The notes under the pieces: model-generated
Seen by the model: only the letters and a program-made list of their open reading frames with translations
Told to the model about the DNA's origin: nothing
The model's database searches: none
In this document: piece after piece, positions 1 through 11,300 of the stretch
How positions within the stretch are numbered: position 1 is the first letter of the stretch
Layout of the letters: each line of letters opens with the position of its first letter
From: Babesia bovis T2Bo
Taxonomy: Eukaryota; Apicomplexa; Aconoidasida; Piroplasmida; Babesiidae
Length of the DNA: 64,000 nt
Direction: 5' to 3'
NCBI RefSeq assembly: GCF_000165395.2
Contig: NC_010575.1
Location: forward strand, 1,225,001-1,289,000
Program-made: the position numbers and the translations under genes

Positions 1-917
1 AAGAGATCGTTATTCGTGAAAACGCATTTGAAGGTCCATTTATCAGCTGATCCTTTTGGGTGTGGCGGCGATCGCCTCCATATTGAAACGTCACGTCCAC
101 TAGTCTGGACTGCTATATACAACGTCATCGGGTCCCAAGCTACACTTTTTATGTATCCACGTCCATTTGGAACTGCGTTTGGGACACATTCATCGTATAC
201 ATTGAACTTGGCCACAACCTGCTTTGATACAATATCGAATACCGCAACCTGCCCATTAAGACCACCGCCAACGATGCTGCAATTATCCGGTGCCCAGCTT
301 AAATCAAACAGCTGGCCCATATTCTGCGGGCATCGGAACGACTGTACAGATTTCCATATTTCAAAGTTACCTCCACTTTTGTCAACAGTCACTGGTTTGA
401 CAACTTCGCGGTTAATCGTTTGAGAGTCGAAACTAATGCGCATGTTAGGAGTACCTCCATTGGGATGGTGGCGTTTAGACGACGTTCCGTCATACTTGAA
501 CGTGTATTTACGTGTTTCCTTGGTCTCTGAAGGTGTTTGCTGTGATGCATTAGTTGTGTCACCATTTGCTCGATAAGCATCAAGGGACTCCTCTAGCTCA
601 CGTGTCTTATCATCGTTCCGTTCCAAAATATGAGTTACTCCTCCTGAATCAGTACTTGCAAGATACTTCCCATTTGGTGACCACCTGGCAATAGCTACTT
701 CGTAGGGAGAATGGCCTCGAAATGTGTGGAGGCATAAGCAGCGTATGGCGGGAGGACCCTTGGCAGATTCTTCATACCAGAGTGCCCATATTTGAACATC
801 AGTTGACGCAGCAGTAGCCAGACGGTGTACCTTGCGCGGACGTGCGTGAGGTTGAAAATCGACGGAAGTTAACGAGCCCCTCAAACCGCAACATTCACTT
901 ACACGCGAGATACGCAT
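1..917 (-). CDS. Chromatin assembly factor 1 subunit B (CAF-1 p60/Cac2), WD40, 3' end cut by window edge
   Basis: The reading frame is open from an ATG at 917 to the left edge, so only the first ~305 residues are present. CAF-1 p60 is a WD40 propeller subunit of the histone chaperone that deposits H3-H4 on newly replicated DNA in the nucleus. Seen: an early stretch KVHRLATAASTDVQIWAL, then RWSPNGKYLASTDSGGV, then QLFDLSWAPDNCSIVGGG and YIKSVAWDPMTLYIAVQT; these match the order of blades 1, 2, 3 and 4 of the p60/HIR-type propeller. A charged, Ser/Thr-rich linker of ~60 residues sits between the second and third recognisable blades, longer than usual. HIRA is the main alternative, but the 'VHRLATA' opening and blade spacing favour p60. 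No intron is needed in the visible part. Confidence 0.75.
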   Translation of the reverse strand, partial: MRISRVSECCGLRGSLTSVDFQPHARPRKVHRLATAASTDVQIWALWYEESAKGPPAIRCLCLHTFRGHSPYEVAIARWSPNGKYLASTDSGGVTHILERNDDKTRELEESLDAYRANGDTTNASQQTPSETKETRKYTFKYDGTSSKRHHPNGGTPNMRISFDSQTINREVVKPVTVDKSGGNFEIWKSVQSFRCPQNMGQLFDLSWAPDNCSIVGGGLNGQVAVFDIVSKQVVAKFNVYDECVPNAVPNGRGYIKSVAWDPMTLYIAVQTSGRDVSIWRRSPPHPKGSADKWTFKCVFTNNDL

Positions 918-1228
918 TCTGTTATGCCAGTGTAATTGGCAGCCCTGGGAAGCAACCAGCCATATAACGGGCTTTTATATTTATATATACTTTCTTAGTC
1001 ATGCCATTAAGCTATTAAAGGAGCTTTACGGCGTCGATATGGAGGGGTTACATCCCACACAGGGCCACACATAAGACACTGCCTATATCGTATATTAAAT
1101 CAACTTCAAGCTACAATAGCTAGTAATATTGTATATAACAGTAATTATACAAATAACCGATATACAACCATTGTTATATAGGTTCAATGACTATTCATAC
1201 TGGTTGTGATGCAGCCAATTAATCAGCT
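918..1228. other. Intergenic, 311 nt
   Basis: AT-rich spacer between the start of the CAF-1 subunit gene and the 3' end of the LSM14 gene, both on the minus strand. It should hold the CAF-1 gene promoter and the LSM14 3' UTR. I see no RNA gene or repeat. Confidence 0.5.
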
Positions 1229-2861
1229 CTATTTGGCGCCAGAAGACTGAGATTCCTCAGTTTTGTTGGATTCACTGGTAGCTGCAGCTTGCTGCTTCCT
1301 TTTATCGTTTCTGTTATATTATGTACAGTGCCAGCATCGTTACCTACCCCTTATCTCCCCTTGCATTGTCCTTTTCAGGGGCAACATTTCTTGGTTTATC
1401 GTTGTTTCCGGTCTTGCGACGGTCACCGTGTCCTGCATAGCCTCTTCCGTGACTATGGTGAGTGCGTCGTACAGATTCGACGCCAAAGGTGTCTAGATTA
1501 ATATTGCGTTGCGATTGTCGATCATCTCTTTTGCCACGCTGCTGTTGTATGGTTAAAACATATAGTACTGCACATACCCTGTTACTTTGCGTGTCGCTAG
1601 ATAGGTTGTCGAAAAACGAAGTCTTCTTGTCATAAAACGGACGCAACTCTCGCTCGTCCGTAGGCGAGTTGGATTGTCCCGTTTGAGCGTCCTTATGCTT
1701 CGGAGGCTCTACATTACTTTGCGATTTACCATTGCGACCTTTAAAAGTGCGATTCGAGACTTGTAGTGGCTTTACATCTCGATCTCTACCGTGTGGTTCC
1801 ATACGTTCCTTGGTCTTGGATTGCAATGTATCAATATCCTTGCTAACGGGTTGTATGGGAGCTATTGATGGTGATTCTGTAACCCCCAAATCTTTGACGT
1901 TAGCATCTGGACCTTCAGCAAATGGGTCGGGACCAAAATCGAATTCTGATAAGTCGAACCTCTCAGCATCACCAGGAGCCAAGCTTGGGGAACGCACAGC
2001 GTCAAACATTGCACCCTGAGCTCTATCGGGCGCATCTGCAGAGTTAGAAACACTGACAGCATCAGGACCCATAGGTTTGAGCAAAGGGTGCCCAGGTGCA
2101 GAAAATTGCATCGGATCTCGAAGTGGGCTTGGCATACCCATCCTACCACGTTCATAAGCGTCTACTGGCGGGTACATTGGCGGGAATGGACCCATATGCG
2201 ATGGAGGCATGCCATACATGGGAAACCCTTCCATAGGAAACCCAGGCATGCCCGGTTGTGGCATCTTAGGCTGATCCATGTATCCATATGCCGGTGGTGG
2301 TGGTGGCGGCGGAGGAGGTGGGACGCCACCCATGGAATAAAAATTCGGCGGCATGCCAGTTGGCAGCACATAAGGGGCGCCAGAATGACCAGGTCGCGGC
2401 TCAGGCTCACTCAATTCACTGTATTTGGGAGAATCCGCCTTCAAGACATTTAGATCCTTAATATCATCGCCCCTGAAGACAATGTAGTCTTGAATTTTAT
2501 TAGAAGGTGGTACAGCACCGGCAGTTCTGCGATTTTCTGTGCCGAAACACCGGACATTCTGCAACACGACGACGCCATCTTCCGTGTTGAGGTCATATAG
2601 CAGCCCTGAACGTTATATAACCAATAAGAGAATCCCATTATCTAAAATAAAAAACAGATGCACTACAAAAGACTGGGTTAACAGAATCACGTCCAATCTA
2701 CACAGTGTAACCACTAGACATTGATATATAAACGTTCGACTAAGTACACACGGGATCATATAATGGGTACAAAATATATCTCTCAAAACCCTACCTTCGT
2801 AACGTATATCAGAATTCGTTATAATAGTGATGCTAGACCCAAGAAACGGCTCTATCGACAT
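1229..2861 (-). CDS. LSM14/Scd6 (RAP55) P-body protein, spliced
   Basis: Four exons: 2861-2795, 2605-1578, 1541-1348 and 1310-1229, giving 456 aa; the introns are 189, 36 and 37 nt. LSM14/Scd6 proteins bind mRNA and eIF4G/4E complexes and repress translation and promote decapping in P-bodies. Seen: an N-terminal LSm domain (MSIEPFLGSSITIITNSDI, then the exon junction, then VRCFGTENRR and DYIVFRGDDIKDL), a Pro/Gly/Met-rich linker with a run of ten prolines, an FFD box (PFYDKKTSFFDNL) and a TFG box (NLDTFGV). The 36-nt intron is a multiple of three and in frame, so an unspliced reading would insert 12 residues between the two boxes. The last exon adds a polar tail; without that intron the protein would stop at 1344. 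Confidence 0.85.
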
Positions 2862-3118
2862 TGTTAACCTAGAGAAGCACGCCTTTGCGAAACAATTCAA
2901 AATTGCGATAAACGGATTAAAAAACCCAACCCAGCAGCAGTAAAGTCGAGGTATATAGTGATAACAACTCTGATGGGAGCTAATAACAAGGAATATTGTA
3001 TATAAAGCGTATAATGGAACGACACCTAGTAGAAGGTTGCGTCCCCACACATAGAGATACACATACGACTAAAAATAGAAACATATCTACATTTAAACAC
3101 GATAATCCGCAGAGATAG

Positions 3119-5170
3119 CTAGATTTGTGACGACGGGCCATGTCCCGTGAAGCAGCGTTGTAGCACCGCGTCCAACTTATCGTTAAGCTGTGCGATACGT
3201 GATTCGAGATTAGCAATTCTACTGGCAAATCCAACCTCGAATGATAGAAGGTCTTTACCAGTAGCAGTGCCGTTCATGCGCTCGCACGCAACAGCAAATT
3301 CGGTCACCGTTACACGCCGAAGTCCATGGTCATAGTATAGCTTCAGTACTTCGTATGCTTGATACATTGGCACATCAGCTACACGAAGAATACGTTTGAT
3401 CCTTCTATCGGATAGAATCTCGCAAGGTTCGTAAACAGTCATGTCAATGATAGTGTCATATACCCCTTCACCCTTGAAGAGCATGGTAGTTCTTTTAGTG
3501 TTGCGGCCTTGCATATCACCTGGGACAGGGGCATTTGGCATAGGTGTTAGGTCGGCAAATTGCTTGTATATGTTGGATATAGGCGGTTCCTGTATTTTGT
3601 TCAAATCTTCTTCGTCCATAAGTGAACGAAGTAATGGACTTGTCTGACGATTTACTGCAACGTCCACCTCAGGTTCCGGTGGCATTGCCTGATCCGCAAC
3701 CGCTTCCTCGGAAGCCGGTTTAACGCCTTCAGTGTGTGGTGTGCCATGCTCAAGGTCCGATCCAGTGTTAGAACTCTCCTTGTGGCCTGCAAAGGCGTTG
3801 CGCACGCGACAGACAAAGTCATTACCAACATGGGTTATGGCAGATACTATATTGTTACCAGGCTTGGTACCATCTTCTTCAGATATAGCGCGTAACTTAC
3901 ATGATTCACAGTCATCAGGGGGATGATAAGACTCATTACGAGGCTCATCCGCTGCCTCCGGCTTACCCAAAACCTTACGAAATGCCTGACACATCCGCAT
4001 ATAACGGTCACAACGATCCTTGCTCACAGCTTCGCCACTTAACTTCTCATTGGAACTCAGAAATGTGTTCAAAATGATACCAGTAACAACATTCATCACA
4101 GTCAATGTACCAAATGAAACAAATAAAACAAAGAACAACTTGCAGTTGGGATAGTGATTAGCAGTCTCACTACTAATCTCGTTCCAACCCTCTAGAGTCA
4201 ATATGGTAAACAACGTATACATCGATCGTCCTAGAGTACCCCAATGCTCACTCATGGTTTCGTCAACGACATCGGTAAAACGCCATGTAGCATAGATAGC
4301 AGATGCATAAAGCACCATACATACAAAAAGTGTTGTCCAAAACAGTGATATGATACTCAATATAATACCCTTGGACAAGTAATGCAGCTCCGCATTGCAC
4401 TTGCACAGCTTGTAAAAACGCAACAATGGTAAACATGACCATAACTTAAGACTGTGCATGTAAATACGGCAGAATTCACCTGGATCCTCGGGCTTCACGC
4501 AGTGGCGTGATATCATAATAGTCTGAAACACAAGAGTACCAACCTCACAAATCAAAAGGCAAACGTCTACCATAAATTCAGGCTCAGTGTAAAGCTTCCA
4601 ATTCGTAAAACGAGATCCTTGGATAACCGCATCAAAGACAAATACAAAAACAAATAACCAACGCAATATCAAGATAGTAGATATCCATTGACCTGATAAA
4701 CGAGACCAATCTAAAGAAGTACTCCAACCAAGTAGTATACCATACAAAGCAATCATAAATAAATACACAATACGATAATAAAAATTCTCACGTAAACGGA
4801 AACCAAGACCACTTTTGTTACGCATAATAATACGGAATTCTTCACGAAAACGACTGGCATCTAACATACTACTGCCACAGTATTTTAGGGGGATCATTGA
4901 AGTGTCGGCAGACGCATCAGTCTCAAAACTAGAGCCATGGTGGTTACCATTAACACGCTTGTCGATACCAGCAATTAGCTTATGCAACGGGGTAAGAGCG
5001 CTGTTAGAAGCACCCGATACAGATCCACCAAAACCTTTATGGTCAGGACCTGAATATGACGAGGGCACAATGGAATCCATCGCTCTACCATACACTGTTG
5101 ATGACTCGTCGTTTTTATTTGTCATGAAATCACGGCCAGAGCCATTCACACCACCTGGATTGCGATCCAT
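3119..5170 (-). CDS. Single-domain six-TM cation channel (ion transport family)
   Basis: A single open frame of 683 aa starts at the ATG at 5170. The N-terminal ~120 residues are polar. Hydrophobic segments lie near residues 130-150, 160-185, 205-225, 275-300 and 345-372, which fits S1-S3, S5 and S6 of one voltage-gated-type channel domain. The pore loop just before S6 carries TLEGWNEI, the T-x-E-x-W signature of Ca/Na channel pores. The segment in the S4 position (LPLLRFYKLCK) has few regularly spaced Arg/Lys, so voltage sensing may be weak. The cytosolic C-terminus (~300 aa) is acidic, has an EF-like or helical patch, and ends with a heptad-like stretch (IANLESRIAQLNDKLDAVL) suited to multimerisation. 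The likely role is a homotetrameric cation channel, probably Ca2+; ion selectivity is inferred from the pore Glu only. Confidence 0.75.
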   Translation of the reverse strand: MDRNPGGVNGSGRDFMTNKNDESSTVYGRAMDSIVPSSYSGPDHKGFGGSVSGASNSALTPLHKLIAGIDKRVNGNHHGSSFETDASADTSMIPLKYCGSSMLDASRFREEFRIIMRNKSGLGFRLRENFYYRIVYLFMIALYGILLGWSTSLDWSRLSGQWISTILILRWLFVFVFVFDAVIQGSRFTNWKLYTEPEFMVDVCLLICEVGTLVFQTIMISRHCVKPEDPGEFCRIYMHSLKLWSCLPLLRFYKLCKCNAELHYLSKGIILSIISLFWTTLFVCMVLYASAIYATWRFTDVVDETMSEHWGTLGRSMYTLFTILTLEGWNEISSETANHYPNCKLFFVLFVSFGTLTVMNVVTGIILNTFLSSNEKLSGEAVSKDRCDRYMRMCQAFRKVLGKPEAADEPRNESYHPPDDCESCKLRAISEEDGTKPGNNIVSAITHVGNDFVCRVRNAFAGHKESSNTGSDLEHGTPHTEGVKPASEEAVADQAMPPEPEVDVAVNRQTSPLLRSLMDEEDLNKIQEPPISNIYKQFADLTPMPNAPVPGDMQGRNTKRTTMLFKGEGVYDTIIDMTVYEPCEILSDRRIKRILRVADVPMYQAYEVLKLYYDHGLRRVTVTEFAVACERMNGTATGKDLLSFEVGFASRIANLESRIAQLNDKLDAVLQRCFTGHGPSSQI

Positions 5171-6332
5171 CCTTCCAGGGCAATATACAACGGATGGGTA
5201 ACCAGAGCAATTGTAGCCTCACGGTACAAGACTAACGAAATATAATCGATATTAGCCACAGAATACTTCCTAAGGCAATAGATACAAACCGAAATGAATG
5301 TCAAACAATCCCAAAACTACATCACGCTATTAATAAAAATGAATGAATAACCAGCGTGAAGAGCAATAGTCCTAGGAATGATGAATGACACTTGATTCAG
5401 AATAATACGGTGCAAATTGTACTCCAAAATGTAGATATTAATTCTGAAGTACAGTAGCACATAAATTACATGATATCGTCATAAAAGGGGTTATTCTCAC
5501 CCTTAAACGACTATGATGCAGAAGATATGTCACAGGATAATCATAGATATAGCGATAAAAAAACGAAACAAAGATAACTACATTAATATACAATTAGTGA
5601 AACCACCAATAATGCTGAAAAGCCATTCAAATATATGATGGAAGATATTCCTTATTGCATGAATAGAGGCATCACCCCGTGTGTCAGGTTGGAAGCATAA
5701 CCACACTATATACATTGTGCATACCGGAATAACTAGGAAATATTTTCAGTCTAATCTAGGAAGCAAAGTACGCTAAAAGGAATCCATATTCGCTTAACAT
5801 CAATGTGTACTCTATGCGATGGAATCTATGATGCTACACTCAAGGAACGCTTAAACTAAGCGTTGTCGCAATTATTGCAGATATTATTCCATTTTCTCAC
5901 TTTAAATATTGCATCAGAAATATAATGGATTGTAGGAGCCATATATGCACCTATATACGTTGAGTTGAAACCTAGTTCGCATTTGTACAACTTATTGCAA
6001 TGACACTATATAACATCCAGTAAACAATGTGTTTATTTCAATATTATGGCTCATGGAAATCCATTAGTTTCAAATTTATTGTTTCTGTCATGCACAGCAA
6101 CTTCATAAAAGGGATACCCATAAAAAATCTGATTTAATAAACATCAATCCTACACATAATACAATCATTAGCTGAAATGTAATCAGCAGTTTTATATTCA
6201 CCATATAATCGTTCATAAATACAATATCATGAACTGGGACCTATGAGTCATTGAGCAGCTCGAGCATAAGTAATCAGCACCATTTAACAGTTACACATGT
6301 TGAAATCAACATTTATATAAAACTAATTCATC
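5171..6332. other. Intergenic, ~1.16 kb, divergent promoter region
   Basis: This AT-rich spacer separates the minus-strand channel gene from the plus-strand PI31-like gene, so it must carry two divergent promoters and 5' UTRs. I find no long reading frame, tRNA, tandem repeat or strong hairpin in it. Confidence 0.5.
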
Positions 6333-7081
6333 ATGGATGGTAATAATCCAATGACCGAACCAGATGATGTGCCGGAATCCGTGTCACATAATCCAGAACA
6401 AGAAGATATCAATATACATGGACCATATCAGACACATCGAGGTTCCAATCAAAATGTAACAGTAGGTTTAAGCTCTTATAGGTGCCATGTTGTTATATTG
6501 TCAGCTATTATTCCTTGAAACTCAGTGTACAAAACAGAATTTGGAGAGATTATATGCGTATGATTAGATTCCATTCACATTAATATTATGACATTAGTGA
6601 TATTGTCAATTGTCTGGTGTTAATAATGTTACACAGGAGTCACTGCTTATATCTTCATCGTTGACCGATGATGTCAATCCAGTACCAGGGCTCTCAACGG
6701 ATCCATTGAGAGGTACGTGATACACGTATACCCAAGACCATTTAACTATACATACAATATATCTGCAGGAATGCCGCCACCAAGACATACGAATCCTAAT
6801 GGAATGTTAATGGGACCAGATGACCCATTCTTCAAAGAAACGCAAAACAACCCAAGGTGAGCTCTAAAGATGTGAAATAATCTATATCAATCTACAGAAC
6901 GAGAGGAGTTGGACAAGTACGCTATGATGTTATAGGACCCTTTGGACAAGAACCCGATCCGAATATAGATATACCACCAGGAAGCAACCCATTCCCAAAC
7001 ATACGAGGCGGCTTTCCATCTTTTGGACCAGGCAGATTCGGTGGCCCTGGTGGTGGCTCATTTGGTGGATTCTTCCCCTAG
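6333..7081 (+). CDS. PI31-like proteasome regulator, C-terminal domain only
   Basis: Four exons (6333-6461, 6637-6712, 6769-6856, 6898-7081) encode 158 aa. PI31 proteins bind the 20S proteasome through a Pro/Gly-rich C-terminal tail and act as regulators or transport adaptors. Seen: STDPLRGMPPP followed by VRYDVIGPFGQEPDPNIDIPPG, which fits the conserved 'DPLR..G' and 'RFDPFGP...PNPDH.PPPG' core of the PI31 C-terminal domain, then a Gly/Phe/Pro-rich end. The N-terminal FP (dimerisation) domain usual in PI31 is absent; exon 1 encodes only a short acidic stretch. All splice sites are GT..AG and the frame is continuous. It could be a distinct short paralogue of PI31; the tail match is what I rely on. 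Confidence 0.6.
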
Positions 7082-7336
7082 AGTCCTAAATGCAAACATA
7101 GCAGCGAAATGACCTGCAGGTTATACAAATCGTCGAATTAAAACAACACCAATGTGTAATATTACAAGAAGTGCATAACGAACCATGGCAAAGACACCAT
7201 GATCACCGGTCATGTATACCAGTGTGTTGCATTATACCACTGCCAAAATGATAACAAATAACCCAGAATACATAATAATGTTATAAAATTAATTGGGATG
7301 CCAATGGCAACTAATGTGTAAAGAGGAAGGTACAAT

Positions 7337-8330
7337 ATGAACCTTGTGATTCTACACCTCTTGTACGTAGTTGCCTATGGTATAACGTCAGGATTCAAAC
7401 TCCCGCTATCTGCTACACATAACACGCCTATCAACGGCATACTTAACATATACAAACCAGTTATGATCACCTCCAATGATGCATGTCAAATGGTTAAGAA
7501 AATAATTATCGATGAAATGTTTAAAAGAAAAACGATTATAAATAAGCCGAAAATCAAAGTGGGACATGGAGGCACACTGGATATGCACGCAGAAGGAGTA
7601 TTGGCCATAGGAATAGGGAATGGAACAAAGATGCTACCCTATTATCTAAAAGGTATCTACTGAACCGTTAACGCCTGAGAATATTTCAGGTGACAAGATA
7701 TATGAAGCCATAGGAATATTAGGGTTTGAAACTGATACTTTAGACGTGAATGTAAGCTGTTCTAGAACCAATATACACGCTCAGGGCAATGTAATGAAAG
7801 AGGAGCCATGGGAACACGTCACACAAGAGGCACTTAATGACGCCATAAACTCAATGAGTGGAACATACGACCAACTGCCTCCAATGTATAGTTGTATGTT
7901 TGATTCATATTTGCTTCATCTTTGTATAGCGAAGAAGTACCATGGGAAAACGCTGAGAGAATATGCCATCAAGAAGTTACCGGTAGTGCTAAAAGCAACA
8001 CCAGTAACAATACATTCAATAAGACGTATACACGAATTAACACTGGTATTGAATATATTAATAAAGAACATGTTAATGCAGGAATTGCCAAAGTTTGCAA
8101 TTAGAACTAAATGTTCAAGCGGTACTTACGTGCGCAGTTTGATCAGAGATATCGCATACAAACTAGGAACCGTAGCTACAATGTGCTCCTTGGTATGGTA
8201 AAGAATCGGCGAAATAATAACAATATAGGTACGGACATCTAAACAGAATCTAGCAATAGAAGATGCAATACGGTTAGATGATCTTGACTACGATAAAATT
8301 GTAGCTAACATAATCACATGTAATAAATAA
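7337..8330 (+). CDS. truB: tRNA pseudouridine-55 synthase (TruB family) with secretory leader, likely apicoplast
   Basis: Exons 7337-7652, 7690-7893, 7930-8192 and 8229-8330 give 294 aa; all three introns are 36-37 nt. TruB converts U55 of the tRNA T-loop to pseudouridine. Seen: the catalytic motif GHGGTLDMHAEGVL (catalytic Asp in 'TLD'), the family motif QLPPMYS at the exon 2/3 junction followed by KKYHGKTLREYA, and CSSGTYVRSLIRDIA near the end, then SLVRTSK. The first ~20 residues (MNLVILHLLYVVAYG) form a hydrophobic signal-peptide-like leader, which in apicomplexans usually marks the first half of a bipartite apicoplast-targeting sequence. The transit-peptide half is short, and a mitochondrial or other location cannot be excluded. 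The C-terminal PUA-type extension is minimal. Confidence 0.88.
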
Positions 8331-8381
8331 CATATATTATACCATGTTAAGGCATAAATGTGCGAACTAAGTTTATATTGC

Positions 8382-11300
8382 TCATTGCATAATCGCTACG
8401 GGAAGTGAACGATGGGTGATGAAATAATGGAGATTACGATGCTCCTTTAATAATGCGGCAGAATATACGCCGCCAGCGGTACAACCGCCCAACTGAAGTA
8501 CACGCTCATCATGCATATAACAGTATCCACACTCAGCAGTGCACCCAGTAGTAACCAGGAGAGATATACCAGAAAGGTCCAAAGAAGCTATCATATCAGC
8601 CTTGTTAAACTCTACATGGAAACGATTTGCATCATCATCGGATGATAAAGTACCAAGTAAAGCGTGACGAGCATGAATATTACTGCAATAACCAATGTCA
8701 TCCCTAGAAGATGATAACACAAGAGGCTTGGGAATAGTAGCTAAGCTGTTCAATGAAGAAAATGAAGGTGATAAAGACCCATGTAAACATAATACCCGAT
8801 CCGATATACAGGCGGAGAGCGGTAGATTCTCAAAAACATCACATATACGATGGTAAAGCTCATGAGCACTCTGCACCAGTAGAGCATCGTCGTCACCTAG
8901 TTTCAAAGCAACCGCATTGGTACGCAGCTTAGAATATAACTCACGGAATAATGCCGAGCTGTAATTACGATGAGTAGACTCGCGAGAGCCCCTGAGCAAA
9001 AACACATGATATGGGAATAATATCTTAAGCGAAAAGAGAACCAATAAAGTTTCCATCGAGAAACCTTCAACATCACCTATCATGTTACCCAAAAATACCA
9101 ACTTTGTGGCCTCGCCCTTAGCATACATACCCGCATCAGCCAACTTGTTGGTAATCATGTCACAAGTATCACCATGAAGAGGCCAGCCCAATGAGTTGAA
9201 CGTATCTAATAGGGTATATACATCACCGTTCAATGGACCGTGAAGCTGAGTGGTGCCCTGCAGACGAACTAAAGCGCCCTCCTTCCTTACAATATGGCAC
9301 ATGACGTCACACAACTCCACAAGCTCGTTATAAGAACACCAATTGAACCTTCTGAAAATTGGGGTGTAGTCGGGAGATTTAAAAGCACACCTATAAACAG
9401 AACCAAAAACCTTCAAAGCAACTGCATAATCAGAAAGCATAGTGCTGTTGAAACCGACGAACCGAGCACGGTAGCGGCGACAAAGCTCTACAATGCGACG
9501 CCTCAATATGGCATCAAGATCAGGGTCCATAGATTCGCCCAAAAGGCCTGCAATGTCAAATTCAGTCTTTGTTACACTAGTGGTGGATGTTTGGATGATA
9601 GCAGAACTGGGTTCCATGGCACTGTCGCCAGTGCAACAGATAACCTCATGTGAAGTTGATGTAAGTGGTACTTCATCCTTTACACTACTAACCTCCTCCA
9701 CAGCTTCAATGGATGGTAGAGCCAATTCAGGTACCTCAACATCCTGGTCTAATGAACCCATAAAACCTGAAATGCCAAATCTACCGGTACGAACACCGCA
9801 ACTGTTCGTACTATCCGAGCCACTGCTAATACCTAAACGACCCTCATTAACAGCCCTCTTGGGAATTCCATTCCATCCAACAGGATAGTCGTTGCTATGT
9901 ACGTTGTCCCTGTTACTATCGTGCGAATAGCCTTGATCATCGTCATGAAGACCCATAACCTTGGCGTCACTCTCATACTGTTTCAATCGACCGTAATCAC
10001 TTCGGTACGAATATGATGCCATATTATCTTCTAGTGAGTTAGACCACCATTGAGCATTGTCCATGCTTTCACCGGAAGCAAATGGTTTATCAACACGATG
10101 TTGGTAATTCGACTCGCTTGATAAGTATAATCCTTTCATACGATTGGGTGAAAGACCTTGAAATGCAGGTTGCAATCCAGCATGACGAGGTACGCACTCC
10201 ATAGATTTGGCCTTGGAACCGTCATTGAACAATGGTTTCAAAACAGAACCCAAGCCGGATAGTTGGCTTTGTTCCCTAGCAGATTTAGGGTGGTGAGACT
10301 CCACCACAAGTGGAGAATTAGTTCTGTTGTCCTTAGGACCATTAAAGTAATCGTCATTAGTAAACCGAGGAACGTAACGATTAGGTACCTGATGAGCTTC
10401 CGGAGACCTAGGAGAATTAGCAGTGGACCACAACGATGGCTTGCGTAAACCCTCAGTCGGCTGAGTAGATGAACGATTGACAATTGGGGATGTGTTTCCA
10501 GAAGCATTAGGCAATAACGCAGGGCCACTGGATATAGCCAACTTCTCAGATGGTACTACAATAGGGGATGGTAAAACAACATGACCAAGAGCATGGATCA
10601 AGTGCTGACCAACCATATCAGCAAAGTCCTTGTCAGAGCGTAACAAAAAATTAGTACCCTTGATAAGGCCATTCTCAACACACGAGTAGAATGCATCATA
10701 TCCAAAACCATTCTCATAAGTAGACATTATCAAATCAAGTAATTCATCCAATGTACGCCCGTCTTCAGGCTCATCAAGCTCCGTCAATGTATCTGCTGAA
10801 CACATGGTACTCAAAGAACGGGTAATATTCACCAAAGGTTCCTCCTTTACACCACGAGTCATGCGTTCCAACTGTTGAATATGAGATAACATGACACTTA
10901 AAGTCTCACGACTTAGATATCCCTTACGCTTGATGTCATATGCACGGAATATATGCTGAAGACGCAAACGACCAGATGGACTGGTAACCTTGTGTAAAGC
11001 CTGAGGTGAACAGGCCATCATACCAGCAATGAAATCATTCAATGTAATCATTAATTTACGCCGGCGATCCATAGAATCAAATACAAAACGAGTCATGGTT
11101 TCATTACCAAAGACACCCTGATATACATCCATCATAGCAAGATATTCATCAAGGGTCATGTAACCAGGATGGGACATACCAGCATACTGATTAAAAGCAA
11201 CAGTTATCAAAGCCTCTGACAAGATGCAACTGCTACACTCCTTATTCATCACGTCAAAAATACGAGAACGGAATGAATCAATATCAGATGTTAACTCAAA

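Noticed and set aside
2088..2453. Trp/Arg/His-rich plus-strand frame
   Set aside because: It is the complement of the Pro/Gly/Met-rich linker of LSM14; composition is the expected mirror of CCN-rich codons.
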